Below are positions 9,731-20,834 of a stretch of 64,000 nt of DNA, in pieces; position 1 is the stretch's first letter, and each line of letters begins with the position of its first letter. The stretch covers positions 551,726 to 615,725 of the forward strand of contig NZ_NXEJ01000006.1 of NCBI RefSeq assembly GCF_002915175.1, written 5' to 3'. Under the pieces are notes generated by a model. That model was not told where the DNA came from, did not search any database, and was given only the letters and a program-made list of their open reading frames with translations. Made by a program: the position numbers and the translations under genes. Source of the stretch: Agrobacterium rosae. GTDB lineage: Bacteria; Pseudomonadota; Alphaproteobacteria; Rhizobiales; Rhizobiaceae.

Positions 9731-9763
9731 AAAAAAAGCGGCGAAGTTTTCACTTCGCCGCGG
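9731..9763 (-). terminator. Terminator after lptD
   Basis: GCGGCGAAG (9738-9746) and CTTCGCCGC (9753-9761) form a perfect 9-bp stem with a 6-base loop. Read on the minus strand, the stem is followed by C and seven T residues (A run at 9731-9737), the form of an intrinsic terminator. It stands 8 bases beyond the lptD stop, so the lptF-lptG-lptD transcript probably ends here and surA-pdxA-rsmA needs its own promoter in 9477-9730. Confidence 0.8.
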
Positions 9764-9770
9764 TTTGAAA

Positions 9771-12140
9771 TCAGAAGTTATTGGGCTTCCAGCCGATCTC
9801 GGCATCATCCCAGTCCGTGCCAGCCGAACCCACGGTGATGTCACCCAGCGTTCTGAACGCCAGACGCGCATTGACCGACCAATCATTCGCGGCCTCGTTG
9901 ACCGTATTGATGTTGCCCACATCCGAATAGCTGACGGTGAAGATGGTGCATTCATCCTGATAGAGAAAGCCGATACGCCGCTCGCTGGAGAACTTGTTGT
10001 TCACGTCATAATTGATCGCGCCGAACAGAGCCCAGTTATCATCGAGGCGCAGCTTGCCAGATGCCTGAATGATGTCACGTTTACGGTCGTAGCCGTATTC
10101 CGGCTGAGCGTCGACCTGGGTGTAGCTGACTTTGCCAGATACCCGGTTGTCGGTATAGGCGACCGCCGTTTCCGAGCGATTGACTTCGAACGTATCCTTG
10201 TCGAACCGGAGGCTGGAGGACAGCGACAGGCCGATCGGCGCGTCGATGGCTGCCATTGCAACGTAATCGGAACGGTCCGTTTCCAGACCGGAATCTGCAC
10301 CGACATTGACCAGATCGTTGGACGCAAACGAGTTTTCGCCAGCGAGATGGAACGACTGACCGGCAATGGCGCGAATGCCGTAACCATTGTCGAATGTGCC
10401 ATTGTAGCGGAAGCCGAGATTGGCGCGTGTGCCGCCTTCGATGCGGTCGAAGCCCGAAAACTTGTCGCGCTCGAACAGATTGGTCGCATCGAACACGAAT
10501 GCCTGGGCATCTTCGTTTGGAAACTGGCCAGAATTGCTTTCGTTCGGACGAACGAAAATCTGGGCGATAGGCTCGATCACATGGCTGCTGTTAAGTGCCT
10601 TGAAAAGCACCGGATAACGGGCTTCAAGACCGAACGTCGCCATGCCACGCAGATTTGCGTCATTATTGATCGAGCTATCATAGGCATATGTGCCGAACGA
10701 GTTTGCGGACATGTCATTCCACAATGCATCGCCACGGGCTGCCAAAAGCGGCGTCAGCAACAGACCGCTATCGAATGTAAAGGTCCGCTTCCATTCCGCC
10801 TCTGTCGAAAGGCGCGTGTAGTTTCCTTCGAGGCCATTATAGCGCACGGATGGACCGAGGTTATAGGCATCCTGCTCACGACGCGTCAGGCTGGTGAAAT
10901 TGGTCGTCAGCGACAGTTCGCCGCCATATACCGGATCTGGCAAGAAATAGCGGTAATCGAGAGCAGGGTGAACGATCGCCTGCTTGCGCTCCTGCGTTTC
11001 GCTCTCGTCATTGTCCTGAACGTTGAAGTAATAGGCGTTCAAATCGAAGGAATTACGGTCGCCAAGGCCTGTCAGATAAAGCTTGTTGGTCTGAACGTCT
11101 GACTTGTAGTCCTTCAGACCATAGGTGCGCGAGAAGTTGTTGTCGGTCTGCACCATGGCGTCCCAGCCGAACGACCAGCGTGGATTGATCTTGAACTCGC
11201 CTTTGGAGGCGATCATGGCGCGTGTGTCGTTCTGCGAATCGCTGGTATTGACGTCGAAATCCTGCGGGTTCATCTGATTGATACCAGCCGCGCGCATCGT
11301 ATGCGTTCCCATTTCGAAACGCTGGCGCAACTCACCCTCGAGCAGCAGACCCTGTGACGAGTAATAGGTCGGCGTGACAGTGACGTCAGCGGTATCGGAC
11401 AGCACCTGGAAATAGGGAACGCCAATACCGAAACCGAGATTGTCGGTCACGCTCATGCGCGGAAACAGGAAGCCGGACTTCCGTTTGACCGTGTTGTCTG
11501 GAACCGTGATGAACGGCAGATAGGCGATCGACTTGCCAAAAAGCTCGAAGCGAGCCTTCTCAAGCCGCACCGTATGGGTCTTGCCGTCCTGAATGACGCG
11601 TTCTGCCTTGACCTGCCACAGAGGCGCTTTTTCTGGCCGTTCGGCGCAAGGAAGACATGCCGTGTAAACGCCGTTGTTCAGAACCATCACGTCCTGCGAA
11701 AGACGTTCGGCGCTTTCACCGGCAATGCGGGTATTGTCCGTCGTCTCGACACGAAGCGCGTTTATGAAGCCCTGGCCAAAATCGTCGGTAACGTCGAGTT
11801 CGTCCGCATAGATGCGGTTGCCGCCCGGTTCGATCAGTTCGATGTTGCCGCGCGCAAGAACGCGCCCAGTGGACTGGTTATATTCGACGCGCTGGGAAAC
11901 CATGCGGTAGCCGGAATAGTGCAGGCGCACGCCACCGGTCGCGATGACGCGTTCGGCATCTTTATTATAGGTAAGTTCGTTCGCTGTAAGCAGGAGTTTC
12001 GATTGGTCCTGAGGGTCGCCTACGATGACGCCGTCTTCAGCGAAAACGCTGGAAGCGGTTGCAACATATGCGCACACAGCAGCACCAGTCAGAAGGGCTG
12101 TCGTAAGCCGTCTGATATTCCCGCGGTCAAATACCGCCAC
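9771..12140 (-). CDS. lptD: LPS-assembly protein LptD
   Basis: Outer membrane translocon subunit that inserts lipopolysaccharide into the outer leaflet with LptE. The 789-residue protein has a signal peptide ending about residue 34 (SVFA-EDG), an OstA/LptA-like beta-jellyroll segment (about 45-160: SKLLLTANELTYNKD, GNIELIEPGGNRIYAD) and a long C-terminal barrel ending in Phe, as expected for Bam substrates. The start is GTG at 12140, overlapping the TAG of lptG by one base. Co-translation with lptF and lptG puts the inner membrane permease and outer membrane exit of one machine in one operon. Confidence 0.95.
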   Translation of the reverse strand: MAVFDRGNIRRLTTALLTGAAVCAYVATASSVFAEDGVIVGDPQDQSKLLLTANELTYNKDAERVIATGGVRLHYSGYRMVSQRVEYNQSTGRVLARGNIELIEPGGNRIYADELDVTDDFGQGFINALRVETTDNTRIAGESAERLSQDVMVLNNGVYTACLPCAERPEKAPLWQVKAERVIQDGKTHTVRLEKARFELFGKSIAYLPFITVPDNTVKRKSGFLFPRMSVTDNLGFGIGVPYFQVLSDTADVTVTPTYYSSQGLLLEGELRQRFEMGTHTMRAAGINQMNPQDFDVNTSDSQNDTRAMIASKGEFKINPRWSFGWDAMVQTDNNFSRTYGLKDYKSDVQTNKLYLTGLGDRNSFDLNAYYFNVQDNDESETQERKQAIVHPALDYRYFLPDPVYGGELSLTTNFTSLTRREQDAYNLGPSVRYNGLEGNYTRLSTEAEWKRTFTFDSGLLLTPLLAARGDALWNDMSANSFGTYAYDSSINNDANLRGMATFGLEARYPVLFKALNSSHVIEPIAQIFVRPNESNSGQFPNEDAQAFVFDATNLFERDKFSGFDRIEGGTRANLGFRYNGTFDNGYGIRAIAGQSFHLAGENSFASNDLVNVGADSGLETDRSDYVAMAAIDAPIGLSLSSSLRFDKDTFEVNRSETAVAYTDNRVSGKVSYTQVDAQPEYGYDRKRDIIQASGKLRLDDNWALFGAINYDVNNKFSSERRIGFLYQDECTIFTVSYSDVGNINTVNEAANDWSVNARLAFRTLGDITVGSAGTDWDDAEIGWKPNNF

Positions 12141-13228
12141 TAGCCGTCCTCCTGATGAAGCAGAATGGTTGCACCCAACGCCAACGCCACGACAACTGGA
12201 ACCCAGACCGCAACGAAGGGAGGGACAACGCCGCTACTCCCGAATGCCCTTACGAGCACGGTTACTACATAAAGCACGAAGCCGGAAACGATTCCACCCA
12301 GAATCACGGAGCGAGACTGTGCAAAACGGCTGAACTTTAATGAAACAGTCGCGGCAATGAACGTCATGGCCACGAGAAGAAAGGGCATGGACAACAGGAA
12401 GTGGTACTGTGTCTCCAGAGCTTTCGAAGAGATTCCGAAAGACTGGGCTACCTCGATTTTGTGAGAAAGCTCAAAGAAAGCAACGGTTTCAGGCTGCGTC
12501 AAACGCTCCTGAACGAATTCCTGTCTCAGATTGGTACTGATTCGTGCCGAGGCTTCCCGGGTTGGCACATGGCCGGGGCGGATCTCTGCAACGTTGTTAA
12601 GAAGCCAGTAACCATCTTCCAACTTAGCCGACTGTGCGTCCTGACGCAGGAGGATATTGCCGTCCTTGTCGAGGTGTATGAGCACCACATCCTTGAGCAG
12701 GGTGCCGTTGTCCTCGAAGCTCTTGGCACCGATGATCGTGTCCTGTCCGCCGCTGCTCTGGCGAAGCCATGGAAGCACCTGCTGCTGGCGTGAAGCCCCG
12801 CCCTCATTGCGCCATCCCGATTCGACCGCCAGCGATTTGCTTTCGCCCCAGGCTGCGATGGGGTTCAGCACCGTGATGGAGAGAATACCCATAAGAATGG
12901 CACCGCCAACGAAGGGCAGAATGAACTGCCACGCGGAAATACCGGCAGCGCGGGTAACCACTAGCTCATAACGGCGGTTGAGCGAAATCAACGTCGTCAT
13001 GCCGACGAAGAGAGCGACGAAAGGAATCGTCTGCTGAAGAATGAGCGGCAGGCGCAGAGCGGTCAGGCCGAGCGCAGCCGGCACCGAGTAACCTGGCAGG
13101 CCGGACATGCGTCGCGCCGTTTCGCTGAAGTCGGCCAGAAAAATGATCGCGGATACGCCAAGCAGGAACCAGACGGTCGTCATGAGATAACGGCGGAGGA
13201 AGTAGCGGGAAAGCGTGCCGAACATCAT
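12140..13228 (-). CDS. lptG: LPS export ABC transporter permease LptG
   Basis: Inner membrane permease that with LptF and the ATPase LptB extracts LPS from the membrane and passes it to the Lpt bridge. The 362-residue YjgP/YjgQ protein has an N-terminal helix (LSRYFLRRYLMTTVWFLLGVSAIIF), two further helices, a periplasmic jellyroll (about 130-260) and three C-terminal helices. The start ATGATG overlaps the lptF stop (ATGA), so translation is coupled. Order next to lptF and similarity distinguish it from LptF, but the two are paralogues. Confidence 0.93.
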   Translation of the reverse strand: MMFGTLSRYFLRRYLMTTVWFLLGVSAIIFLADFSETARRMSGLPGYSVPAALGLTALRLPLILQQTIPFVALFVGMTTLISLNRRYELVVTRAAGISAWQFILPFVGGAILMGILSITVLNPIAAWGESKSLAVESGWRNEGGASRQQQVLPWLRQSSGGQDTIIGAKSFEDNGTLLKDVVLIHLDKDGNILLRQDAQSAKLEDGYWLLNNVAEIRPGHVPTREASARISTNLRQEFVQERLTQPETVAFFELSHKIEVAQSFGISSKALETQYHFLLSMPFLLVAMTFIAATVSLKFSRFAQSRSVILGGIVSGFVLYVVTVLVRAFGSSGVVPPFVAVWVPVVVALALGATILLHQEDG

Positions 13229-14394
13229 GCGCTTTGCCCTCCGGAACCGGATGCCTTGGGTGGAGAAAAGCGCTTCTGGATTCTCAGCAACGCATTGCCG
13301 AAAGCGCTCGGCATCCGCAGCTTTTGGCCGGTCAGGAGCAGGAACGTCGCAATACCGCCGCTGACCACTGGAACCGCATACACAAGCGGTATGAAGGCTG
13401 CACTCTGCTTGACCTGATTGGTGAAATAGAAGCCGAGCCAGCGCAGCATGAATGCGGTGAGAAGTGCCGCCACCATCGGATGCAGCCGTGCCTCACGGTG
13501 GGAGCGGGCATCTCCCGCGACCACAAGCGAAATCAGCGCGAAAACGAAGGGAAACATCCAGTCCACCAGACGACGGTGCAGCTCAGATTGAAAGCCGCCC
13601 GGTGCTTTGCGGTAGCTCTCAACTGTTTCATCCGGCGAGAGCAGGAATGACAGGCTCGCATCGCTGGATGAAATCGAGGGTTCGCTGTCGCCCTTCTCTG
13701 ACATCGTGGACAGATCGAAGGCATAGGACAGGAACTTGACCACAGAAACCTTGCCGTCCGGCGTCTTCTGCTGCACTTCGCCATCGCGCATGGTCAGCGA
13801 CGTGCCGCCCTCATCGATCATGCCTTCCTTGGCATAATAGATGAGATCATAGTTTGGATCACGCCGGTCCGCGACGAACAGACCGCGCAGGATACGCCCC
13901 TGACGCTCGCCGATCTGGACGTAAAGGCCATCCTGAATGGTGCGGAATGTTTTTTCTTCGATGACCGACGACAGGAGGTCGGCGTAAGCCGCTGCAACCA
14001 TCTGCCGTGCGGCCGTGCGTGCCGGTGGTTCGGCGAAATTTGTGATTCCGAAGGAGACAAGGCTCAGCACGGTTCCAAGAATCAGAATCGGCTTGAAGAT
14101 GATCGTCCGCGGTGCGCCGGACGCATCGATGATCGCCAGCTCCGAATCGGTATTCATCGCCGTCAGCGTCTGCGTGATGGCAATGACGAGGGCGAAGGGT
14201 AGGACAACGGGAATCAGCGTCGGCAACAGCATGGTCGCCAGCGTCACGAACGAACCCATGGACTGACCGGTATCGGTAACGAGATTGATTCTCTGCAGAA
14301 CCTGAATCGTCCAGATAATGGCCAGAACGGGTAAAAGCGCGACCAGAAACATCTGCGTCGTGCGTCGCAATATGTATCGTTCAAGAAGCGTCAT
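13225..14394 (-). CDS. lptF: LPS export ABC transporter permease LptF
   Basis: Partner permease of LptG in the LptB2FG complex. The 389-residue protein begins MTLLERYILRRTTQMFLVALLP, has helices at about 15-35, 45-75 and 95-115, a periplasmic domain (about 130-265) and C-terminal helices (about 270-365). It is first in the lptF-lptG-lptD operon and divergent from pepA. A small hairpin (GTTCCC and GGGAAC, 14423-14439) lies 28 bases upstream in the presumed leader; its meaning is unknown. Confidence 0.93.
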   Translation of the reverse strand: MTLLERYILRRTTQMFLVALLPVLAIIWTIQVLQRINLVTDTGQSMGSFVTLATMLLPTLIPVVLPFALVIAITQTLTAMNTDSELAIIDASGAPRTIIFKPILILGTVLSLVSFGITNFAEPPARTAARQMVAAAYADLLSSVIEEKTFRTIQDGLYVQIGERQGRILRGLFVADRRDPNYDLIYYAKEGMIDEGGTSLTMRDGEVQQKTPDGKVSVVKFLSYAFDLSTMSEKGDSEPSISSSDASLSFLLSPDETVESYRKAPGGFQSELHRRLVDWMFPFVFALISLVVAGDARSHREARLHPMVAALLTAFMLRWLGFYFTNQVKQSAAFIPLVYAVPVVSGGIATFLLLTGQKLRMPSAFGNALLRIQKRFSPPKASGSGGQSA

Positions 14395-14667
14395 TCGGTC
14401 CCTGATAAGGTATTTCCATTTTGTTCCCCCCGCGGGAACTTTTTCTATCTAGCTGCAACAATCGCGAATGGCGACTCCGGGACACTCACAAATCTGTCTT
14501 GCGCGGCAATTTTTCTTAACCCTGTGTCTTTTTGTTGGTCACGCCTTTTCTAATCTCCGCATGCGTGATTCATAAAATTGCCATGCCGGGAAGAGATTGC
14601 AGGGTTGCGCCGGGCCTGGAAAACGTGATGATCCCGCGCATCCCGAAATAAAGTGATGAGCGAGAAC

Positions 14668-16158
<1,491 letters not shown>

Positions 16159-16190
16159 TCATTGGTGGGCAAAGCGCTACTGGCACGACG

Positions 16191-16640
16191 ATGACGGAGA
16201 TACTGTTTTACCATCTGACCGAATCGAAGCTGGAAGACGCTTTGCCACCGCTTCTTGAAAAGTCATTGGAGCGCGGCTGGAAAGTCGCAGTCCAGACCTC
16301 GATGGAGGAGCGTCGCGATTCGCTCGATGTGCATCTGTGGACATTCCGCGACGACAGCTTCATGCCGCATGGCACCGAGCTCTCCGAAAAAGCCGCTGAA
16401 CAGCCCGTCCTGCTGACCGCATCTGGCGAAAACCTCAACGCCGCCAACGTCCGCTTCATCGTAGACGGCGCAGAGCCACCCCCAATCGACAGCTACGAGC
16501 GCATCGTTTTCATGTTCGACGGTTATGACGCCGCGCAGCTCGAGGGCGCGCGCGCCCAGTGGAAAAAGCTGAAAGGCGAGGGTCATACGCTGACCTACTG
16601 GCAGCAATCGCCGGAAGGGCGCTGGCAGAAGAAGGCTTGA
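16191..16640 (+). CDS. holC: DNA polymerase III chi subunit
   Basis: Chi links the clamp loader to single-strand binding protein at the replication fork. The 149-residue protein shows the family features: the N-terminal TEILFYHLTESKLEDALPPLLEKSLERGWK, the LWTFRDDSFMPHG motif and VFMFDGYDAAQLEGAR near the C-terminus. ATG 16191 is preferred to the upstream open frame, which would add 12 non-conserved residues. It follows pepA closely and ends before a strong bidirectional hairpin. Confidence 0.9.
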   Translation: MTEILFYHLTESKLEDALPPLLEKSLERGWKVAVQTSMEERRDSLDVHLWTFRDDSFMPHGTELSEKAAEQPVLLTASGENLNAANVRFIVDGAEPPPIDSYERIVFMFDGYDAAQLEGARAQWKKLKGEGHTLTYWQQSPEGRWQKKA

Positions 16641-16680
16641 GGGCCAGAGCTTTACATAAGGGTTTCTGCATCTTGAAGAT

Positions 16681-16712
16681 TATAAAAATGGCCGGGTCAT
16701 CCCCGGCCATTT
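16681..16712. terminator. Bidirectional terminator between holC and gcd
   Basis: A perfect 11-bp stem: AAATGGCCGGG at 16686-16696 with CCCGGCCATTT at 16702-16712 and loop TCATC. On the minus strand it is followed by TTTTTATA, a good U tract for the convergent gcd gene (stop at 16736); on the plus strand a weaker T-rich stretch follows for holC. Confidence 0.8.
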
Positions 16713-16735
16713 CCGTTTCTCAATGCCTTGCAGTC

Positions 16736-19171
16736 TTACTTTTGCCCAGGCAGCGCATAGGCAATGACGTAATCGCCACGATCCGGGGACTGGCGGGCTC
16801 CGCCTGCGGAGATGACGACATATTGCTTGCCGGTCTTGGGTGACTTGTAGCTCATTGGGCCGCCCTGGCTGCCGACGGGGAGGCGAGCTTTCCAGACTTC
16901 CTTGCCGGTCGCCGTGTTGAAGGCGCGCAGATAGTAGTCCTGTGTGCCGGCGATGAAGACGAGACCGCCCTGGGTGGCGAGCGTGCCGCCGAGGGTTGGC
17001 ATGCCGATGGGGATGGGTAGACCCATCTTGATACCCAGCGGGCCGGTGTCTTCGACAGTGCCGACCGGCACCTGCCATTTGATCTTCTGCGTCTTCATGT
17101 CGATGGCGGTCATGGTGCCGAAGGGCGGTTCCTGACACGGGATGCCAAGTGCCGATAGGAACCGGTTCTTGTTGACCGCATAAGGTGTGCCCTTCATCGG
17201 CACGACGCCCATCACCGTATTGGTCGCTTCCGAACCGCTGTTGACGGCGGTTGTCGGCTTTGCTTCCTGCATCTGGATCCACAGACCGAGACGCATGTCG
17301 TTGACGAAGATGGTGTTGGTCGTCGGGTCGGTGGAGATGCCGCCCCAGTTCATGCCGCCGAGCGAGCCGGGGAAGTTGAGCGCCAGATCGGTGCCGGGAA
17401 CGGTGTAGACGCCGTCATAACGCATGCCCTTGAAGGCCACGCGGCACAAAAGCTGATCGAACGGAGTTGCACCCCACATGTCGCTTTCGGTCAACGTCTG
17501 AGCACCGATCTGCGGCATGCCGACGGAAAGCTTCTGCGTTGGTGCATAGGGCTCGTTCGGGATATTGCCCGGTTTGACCGGAACGTCGGCAACCTCAGTT
17601 AGCGGTTGACCCGTGGCGCGGTCCAGCACGTAAAGCTGGCCTGCCTTGGTGCCGAATACAAGGCCGGGAACCGTTGTGCCATCGGCCTTCGGGAAGTCGA
17701 TGAACGACGGCTGCATGGGCACGTCGAAGTCCCAGAGGTCGTTATGCACGGTCTGGTAGACCCACTTTTCGCGACCGGTGGAGGCATCCAGCGCCAGCAT
17801 GGAAGCGCCATATTTGTGATCGAGCTGTGTGCGGGTTACGCCATAGAGATCGACCGATGGGCTGCCAACCGGCATGAACACGGTGTTGGACTGCGGATCA
17901 TAAGACATCGCGGCCCAGACGTTCGGCGTTGAGCGCGTGTAGGTCTGGCCCGGAGGTGGCAGCAGGGTGATGTCAGGGTTGCCGGGATCGAACGCCCAGC
18001 GCAGCTGGCCGGTGATGACATCGAAGCCGCGCATGACGCCGCCCGGCATGTCTGTCTGTACGTTGTCGGCGATACGGCCGCCAACGACGACGGTGGTGCC
18101 GGCAAGTGTTGGTGCCGAGGTCAGCACATAGCTTGGGTCCGGCGCATCGCCGAGGCCGATTTTCAGATCAACGCGGCCATTGGTACCGAAATCCGGGCAG
18201 AATGCGCCAGTGTCGGCGTCCAGAGCGATCAGCTCGGCCGTGATGGTGTTCATCAAAATGCGGCGCTGGCAAAGAGCGCCTTCGGTAACGGTTGCTGCCG
18301 TCACAGGCGTGGAGCCGGGAACGCTTGGCTGATCGACCGGGCGCGTGGCATCGAAATAGGCGAGGCCGCGGCAACGCATCCAGACGGATGACTTGGCGTT
18401 GATCTCGTTCTTCCAGATTTCCTTGCCGGTATCGGCATCCAGCGCAATCACGTTGTTATGCGGTGTGCACAGGAAGACGCGGTCGCCCACCTGCAATGGC
18501 GTCTGCTGGTCTTCGGCACCGCCGCCGCCGGGGCTGATGGGCGTATCGCCGGTGTGGTAGGTCCACGCGACTTCGAGCTTGTCGATGTTGTCGCGGTTGA
18601 TCTCATCGAGCGCCACGAAGCGGCTGCCACCCGGTGTATTGCCGTAGTGTTCCCAGTTCTTCTGCTCGGTTTCGGCGGTGACGGGTGTCAAGGCCGGAGC
18701 GTCGCCGCTGGCAACAACGGTTGGGTGTGGCACGAACATGCCAGCCATACCGGCGGCCGATGCGGCACCAAGCACGAGCGCCAGAATGAACGAGCCTGCA
18801 TAGGCCGGTGTTTTTCCAGCAGAGCGCCGCAGCAAGGGAACGGAAAGCGCAACGACTGTCGCACCAACCGTCAAGGCCAGCAGGCGGGAAATCAACGGCC
18901 AGTATTCAAACCCGACATCCCAGATGGCCCATGCCAATGTGCCGATGAAAACGAGGGCGAAAACGCTCGCTCCAAACGGTTTGCGCAGGGCGATGAGCAG
19001 GCCGCCGAGAATAAGGGCGACGCCGGAAATGATGAAATAGAGGCTGCCGCCCAGCATGGCGAGCTTGCCGCCGAAATAGGCGAAGAAGATACCCGCAGCG
19101 ATGATAACGAGGCCGAGAAGTGCCAGCCATATTTTCGAAAGTGCGGATAGGGGTTTTGGTTGATCAACCAT
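16736..19171 (-). CDS. gcd: Membrane-bound PQQ-dependent glucose dehydrogenase
   Basis: Quinoprotein that oxidises aldoses such as glucose to the lactone in the periplasm and passes electrons to ubiquinone. The 811-residue length fits mGDH. About 1-135 hold five transmembrane helices, followed by the periplasmic eight-bladed propeller with repeated tryptophan-docking motifs (DADTGKEIWKNEI, DASTGREKWVYQ, NTATGKEVWKARL). ATG 19171 has AGGA upstream (19179-19182). No pqq synthesis genes lie in the window, so cofactor supply cannot be judged. It could use another sugar or polyol; family members are hard to separate by eye. Confidence 0.9.
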   Translation of the reverse strand: MVDQPKPLSALSKIWLALLGLVIIAAGIFFAYFGGKLAMLGGSLYFIISGVALILGGLLIALRKPFGASVFALVFIGTLAWAIWDVGFEYWPLISRLLALTVGATVVALSVPLLRRSAGKTPAYAGSFILALVLGAASAAGMAGMFVPHPTVVASGDAPALTPVTAETEQKNWEHYGNTPGGSRFVALDEINRDNIDKLEVAWTYHTGDTPISPGGGGAEDQQTPLQVGDRVFLCTPHNNVIALDADTGKEIWKNEINAKSSVWMRCRGLAYFDATRPVDQPSVPGSTPVTAATVTEGALCQRRILMNTITAELIALDADTGAFCPDFGTNGRVDLKIGLGDAPDPSYVLTSAPTLAGTTVVVGGRIADNVQTDMPGGVMRGFDVITGQLRWAFDPGNPDITLLPPPGQTYTRSTPNVWAAMSYDPQSNTVFMPVGSPSVDLYGVTRTQLDHKYGASMLALDASTGREKWVYQTVHNDLWDFDVPMQPSFIDFPKADGTTVPGLVFGTKAGQLYVLDRATGQPLTEVADVPVKPGNIPNEPYAPTQKLSVGMPQIGAQTLTESDMWGATPFDQLLCRVAFKGMRYDGVYTVPGTDLALNFPGSLGGMNWGGISTDPTTNTIFVNDMRLGLWIQMQEAKPTTAVNSGSEATNTVMGVVPMKGTPYAVNKNRFLSALGIPCQEPPFGTMTAIDMKTQKIKWQVPVGTVEDTGPLGIKMGLPIPIGMPTLGGTLATQGGLVFIAGTQDYYLRAFNTATGKEVWKARLPVGSQGGPMSYKSPKTGKQYVVISAGGARQSPDRGDYVIAYALPGQK

Positions 19172-19801
19172 CAAGAATTCCTGACTGTTTAAGTTTTGCA
19201 GTCAGACGAAACGCATGTTCGCCCACGTGGAGCGCAAAGGATTTCTGTCTGACAGATGGCACATGATCTTGAGCCGCCAGGAGGCTGCTGTGACAGGAAA
19301 TGGGCCAGGCTGAGAAGCATGCTGTCCATGATAACTTTCCGCAAAGGGATATATCGGCGGGCCTTGGCAAGCCACGTAAGCTGGCTTTCAGGCGGCGATA
19401 TGTCCCGTCAAGATCCGAGTTTCCCTCGCAACCCCACTCCTCCAACGGATTGGTACGGGCGTTTGGCTTTCACCAAGCCCTGTGGGAATACGCCCCGCCG
19501 CAGACGTTAACAAGGTAAAAAACGCAGAGATTCGGCTGAAAAAACCGCCATAACCGACTCTTTCCGCTCACTTTCTCTGAATATCACGGCTTTTTGAGGC
19601 GGGAAGTCGCCGGTGGGAAGACGGAAGCGTGGGGCGTATCATATAAAAACCTACGAATCAGTCGGTTTTAGAAACAGGCAACGAAACGAGATTGAACTCT
19701 GCGCGGCTTCTCAGTTTGGTCTTCTAATGTAGTGCGTTAATAAAAATGCTGTATGCAACACTCAACGAACGGAGCGTTGCGCGACAGTTGAGGAGAATGA
19801 A
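19172..19801. other. Intergenic region between gcd and GGDEF gene
   Basis: About 630 bases between two divergently transcribed genes. Short open frames occur on both strands, but none has a convincing start, codon pattern or recognisable product. No tRNA, strong terminator or repeat was seen. It presumably carries the promoters of gcd (minus) and of the GAF-GGDEF gene (plus). AGGAGAATGAA just before 19802 is a good ribosome binding site for the latter. Confidence 0.5.
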
Positions 19802-20830
19802 ATGGGTCAATCCGCCCCGTGGCCGGTCAACGAAACAGAGCGTCTCGTCGCTGTCCGGTCCATCCTGTCTCTTGGGTCCGGCCCGACACCGGAACTGGCT
19901 GCGCTTTCTGAGCTGGCGAAAGGCGTGTTCGACATGGCGCGTGCCGCCATCCATATCGTGGATGAGGACTGGTTGCGGATTGCGCATCAGGCTGGCATTC
20001 AGGTCAGCGAATGCTCTCGCGATATTTCCATCTGCACCCGGGTCGTTTTGTCCAACGACGTCCTTGTCGTGCCGGATTTGAGTGCGCACCCGGAATTGCG
20101 CGGCTTTCCCTATGTCGAAGGCGGGCCGAAATTCCGTTTTTATGCCGGTGCGCCCATTGAGCTCGAGCCGGGGCTGACGGTTGGAGCCTTCTGCATTCTC
20201 GACACGTCTCCGCGCGAGTTGAAACCAGCAGAAGTGGAAAGCCTCAAGCGCTTTGCGGTTCTGGCAGCGGCACTGCTGCGCTTGCAACATGCCAATTTTA
20301 CCATGAGCCTTGCCGAGCGCGCCTTGCGCGATGCGGCCATGACCGACCCGCTGACAGGTTTCTATAACCGCAAGGCACTGAGCGCCTTGGTGGATTCGCA
20401 GATGTATGCCGCCTTGCAGTCCAACGAGACGTTCGGCGCGCTGTATCTGGATATGGATGGTTTCAAAGCGATCAATGATACGCTGGGCCATGGCGTTGGT
20501 GACCGCGTTCTGCACGAAGCAGCCTGCCGTATTCGTGATGTCATCCGTTCTGAAGACATTGCCGTGCGCATGGGTGGGGATGAGTTTGCGGTTTTCGTTC
20601 CGCGGCCTGCCGGTTCGCATGTTCTTTCAAAGCTGGCGGAGCGATTGCTGGAGGCATTCCGCCAGCCCTTCCACATCGATGGTCGTTCTATCAATGCGCC
20701 GCTCAGCATCGGCGGCGCGATTGCACCGCAGGCGGGGCAGGATTGCGTTTCGCTGCTGCAAAGTGTGGATGAAGCGCTGTATCAGGCCAAGAAGGATGGG
20801 CGCGACCGTTTCGTCAGCCGCGCCATCTGA
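19802..20830 (+). CDS. GAF-GGDEF diguanylate cyclase
   Basis: Predicted to make cyclic di-GMP from two GTP, under control of an N-terminal GAF sensor. The 342-residue soluble protein has the GAF domain at about 15-165 (FYAGAPIELEPGLTVGAFCILD is typical) and the GGDEF domain at about 178-340. The catalytic GGDEF is intact at residues 258-262, the substrate region DMDGFKAINDTLGH is present, and the inhibitory-site RxxD (RSED, 249-252) lies exactly five residues upstream, so product inhibition is likely. The ligand of the GAF domain is unknown. It ends four bases from the convergent dehydrogenase gene. Confidence 0.92.
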   Translation: MGQSAPWPVNETERLVAVRSILSLGSGPTPELAALSELAKGVFDMARAAIHIVDEDWLRIAHQAGIQVSECSRDISICTRVVLSNDVLVVPDLSAHPELRGFPYVEGGPKFRFYAGAPIELEPGLTVGAFCILDTSPRELKPAEVESLKRFAVLAAALLRLQHANFTMSLAERALRDAAMTDPLTGFYNRKALSALVDSQMYAALQSNETFGALYLDMDGFKAINDTLGHGVGDRVLHEAACRIRDVIRSEDIAVRMGGDEFAVFVPRPAGSHVLSKLAERLLEAFRQPFHIDGRSINAPLSIGGAIAPQAGQDCVSLLQSVDEALYQAKKDGRDRFVSRAI

Positions 20831-20834
20831 CCGA

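Noticed and set aside
9765..11102. 445-residue plus-strand open frame opposite lptD
   Set aside because: It has no recognisable domain and lies entirely within the LptD barrel coding sequence.
14423..14439. Hairpin upstream of lptF as a terminator
   Set aside because: No plus-strand gene precedes it, and on the minus strand it lies in the lptF leader without a following U tract, so it is noted only within the lptF entry.
19256..19510. 84-residue plus-strand open frame in the gcd upstream region
   Set aside because: It has no ribosome binding site, Arg/Cys-rich composition and no recognisable sequence.
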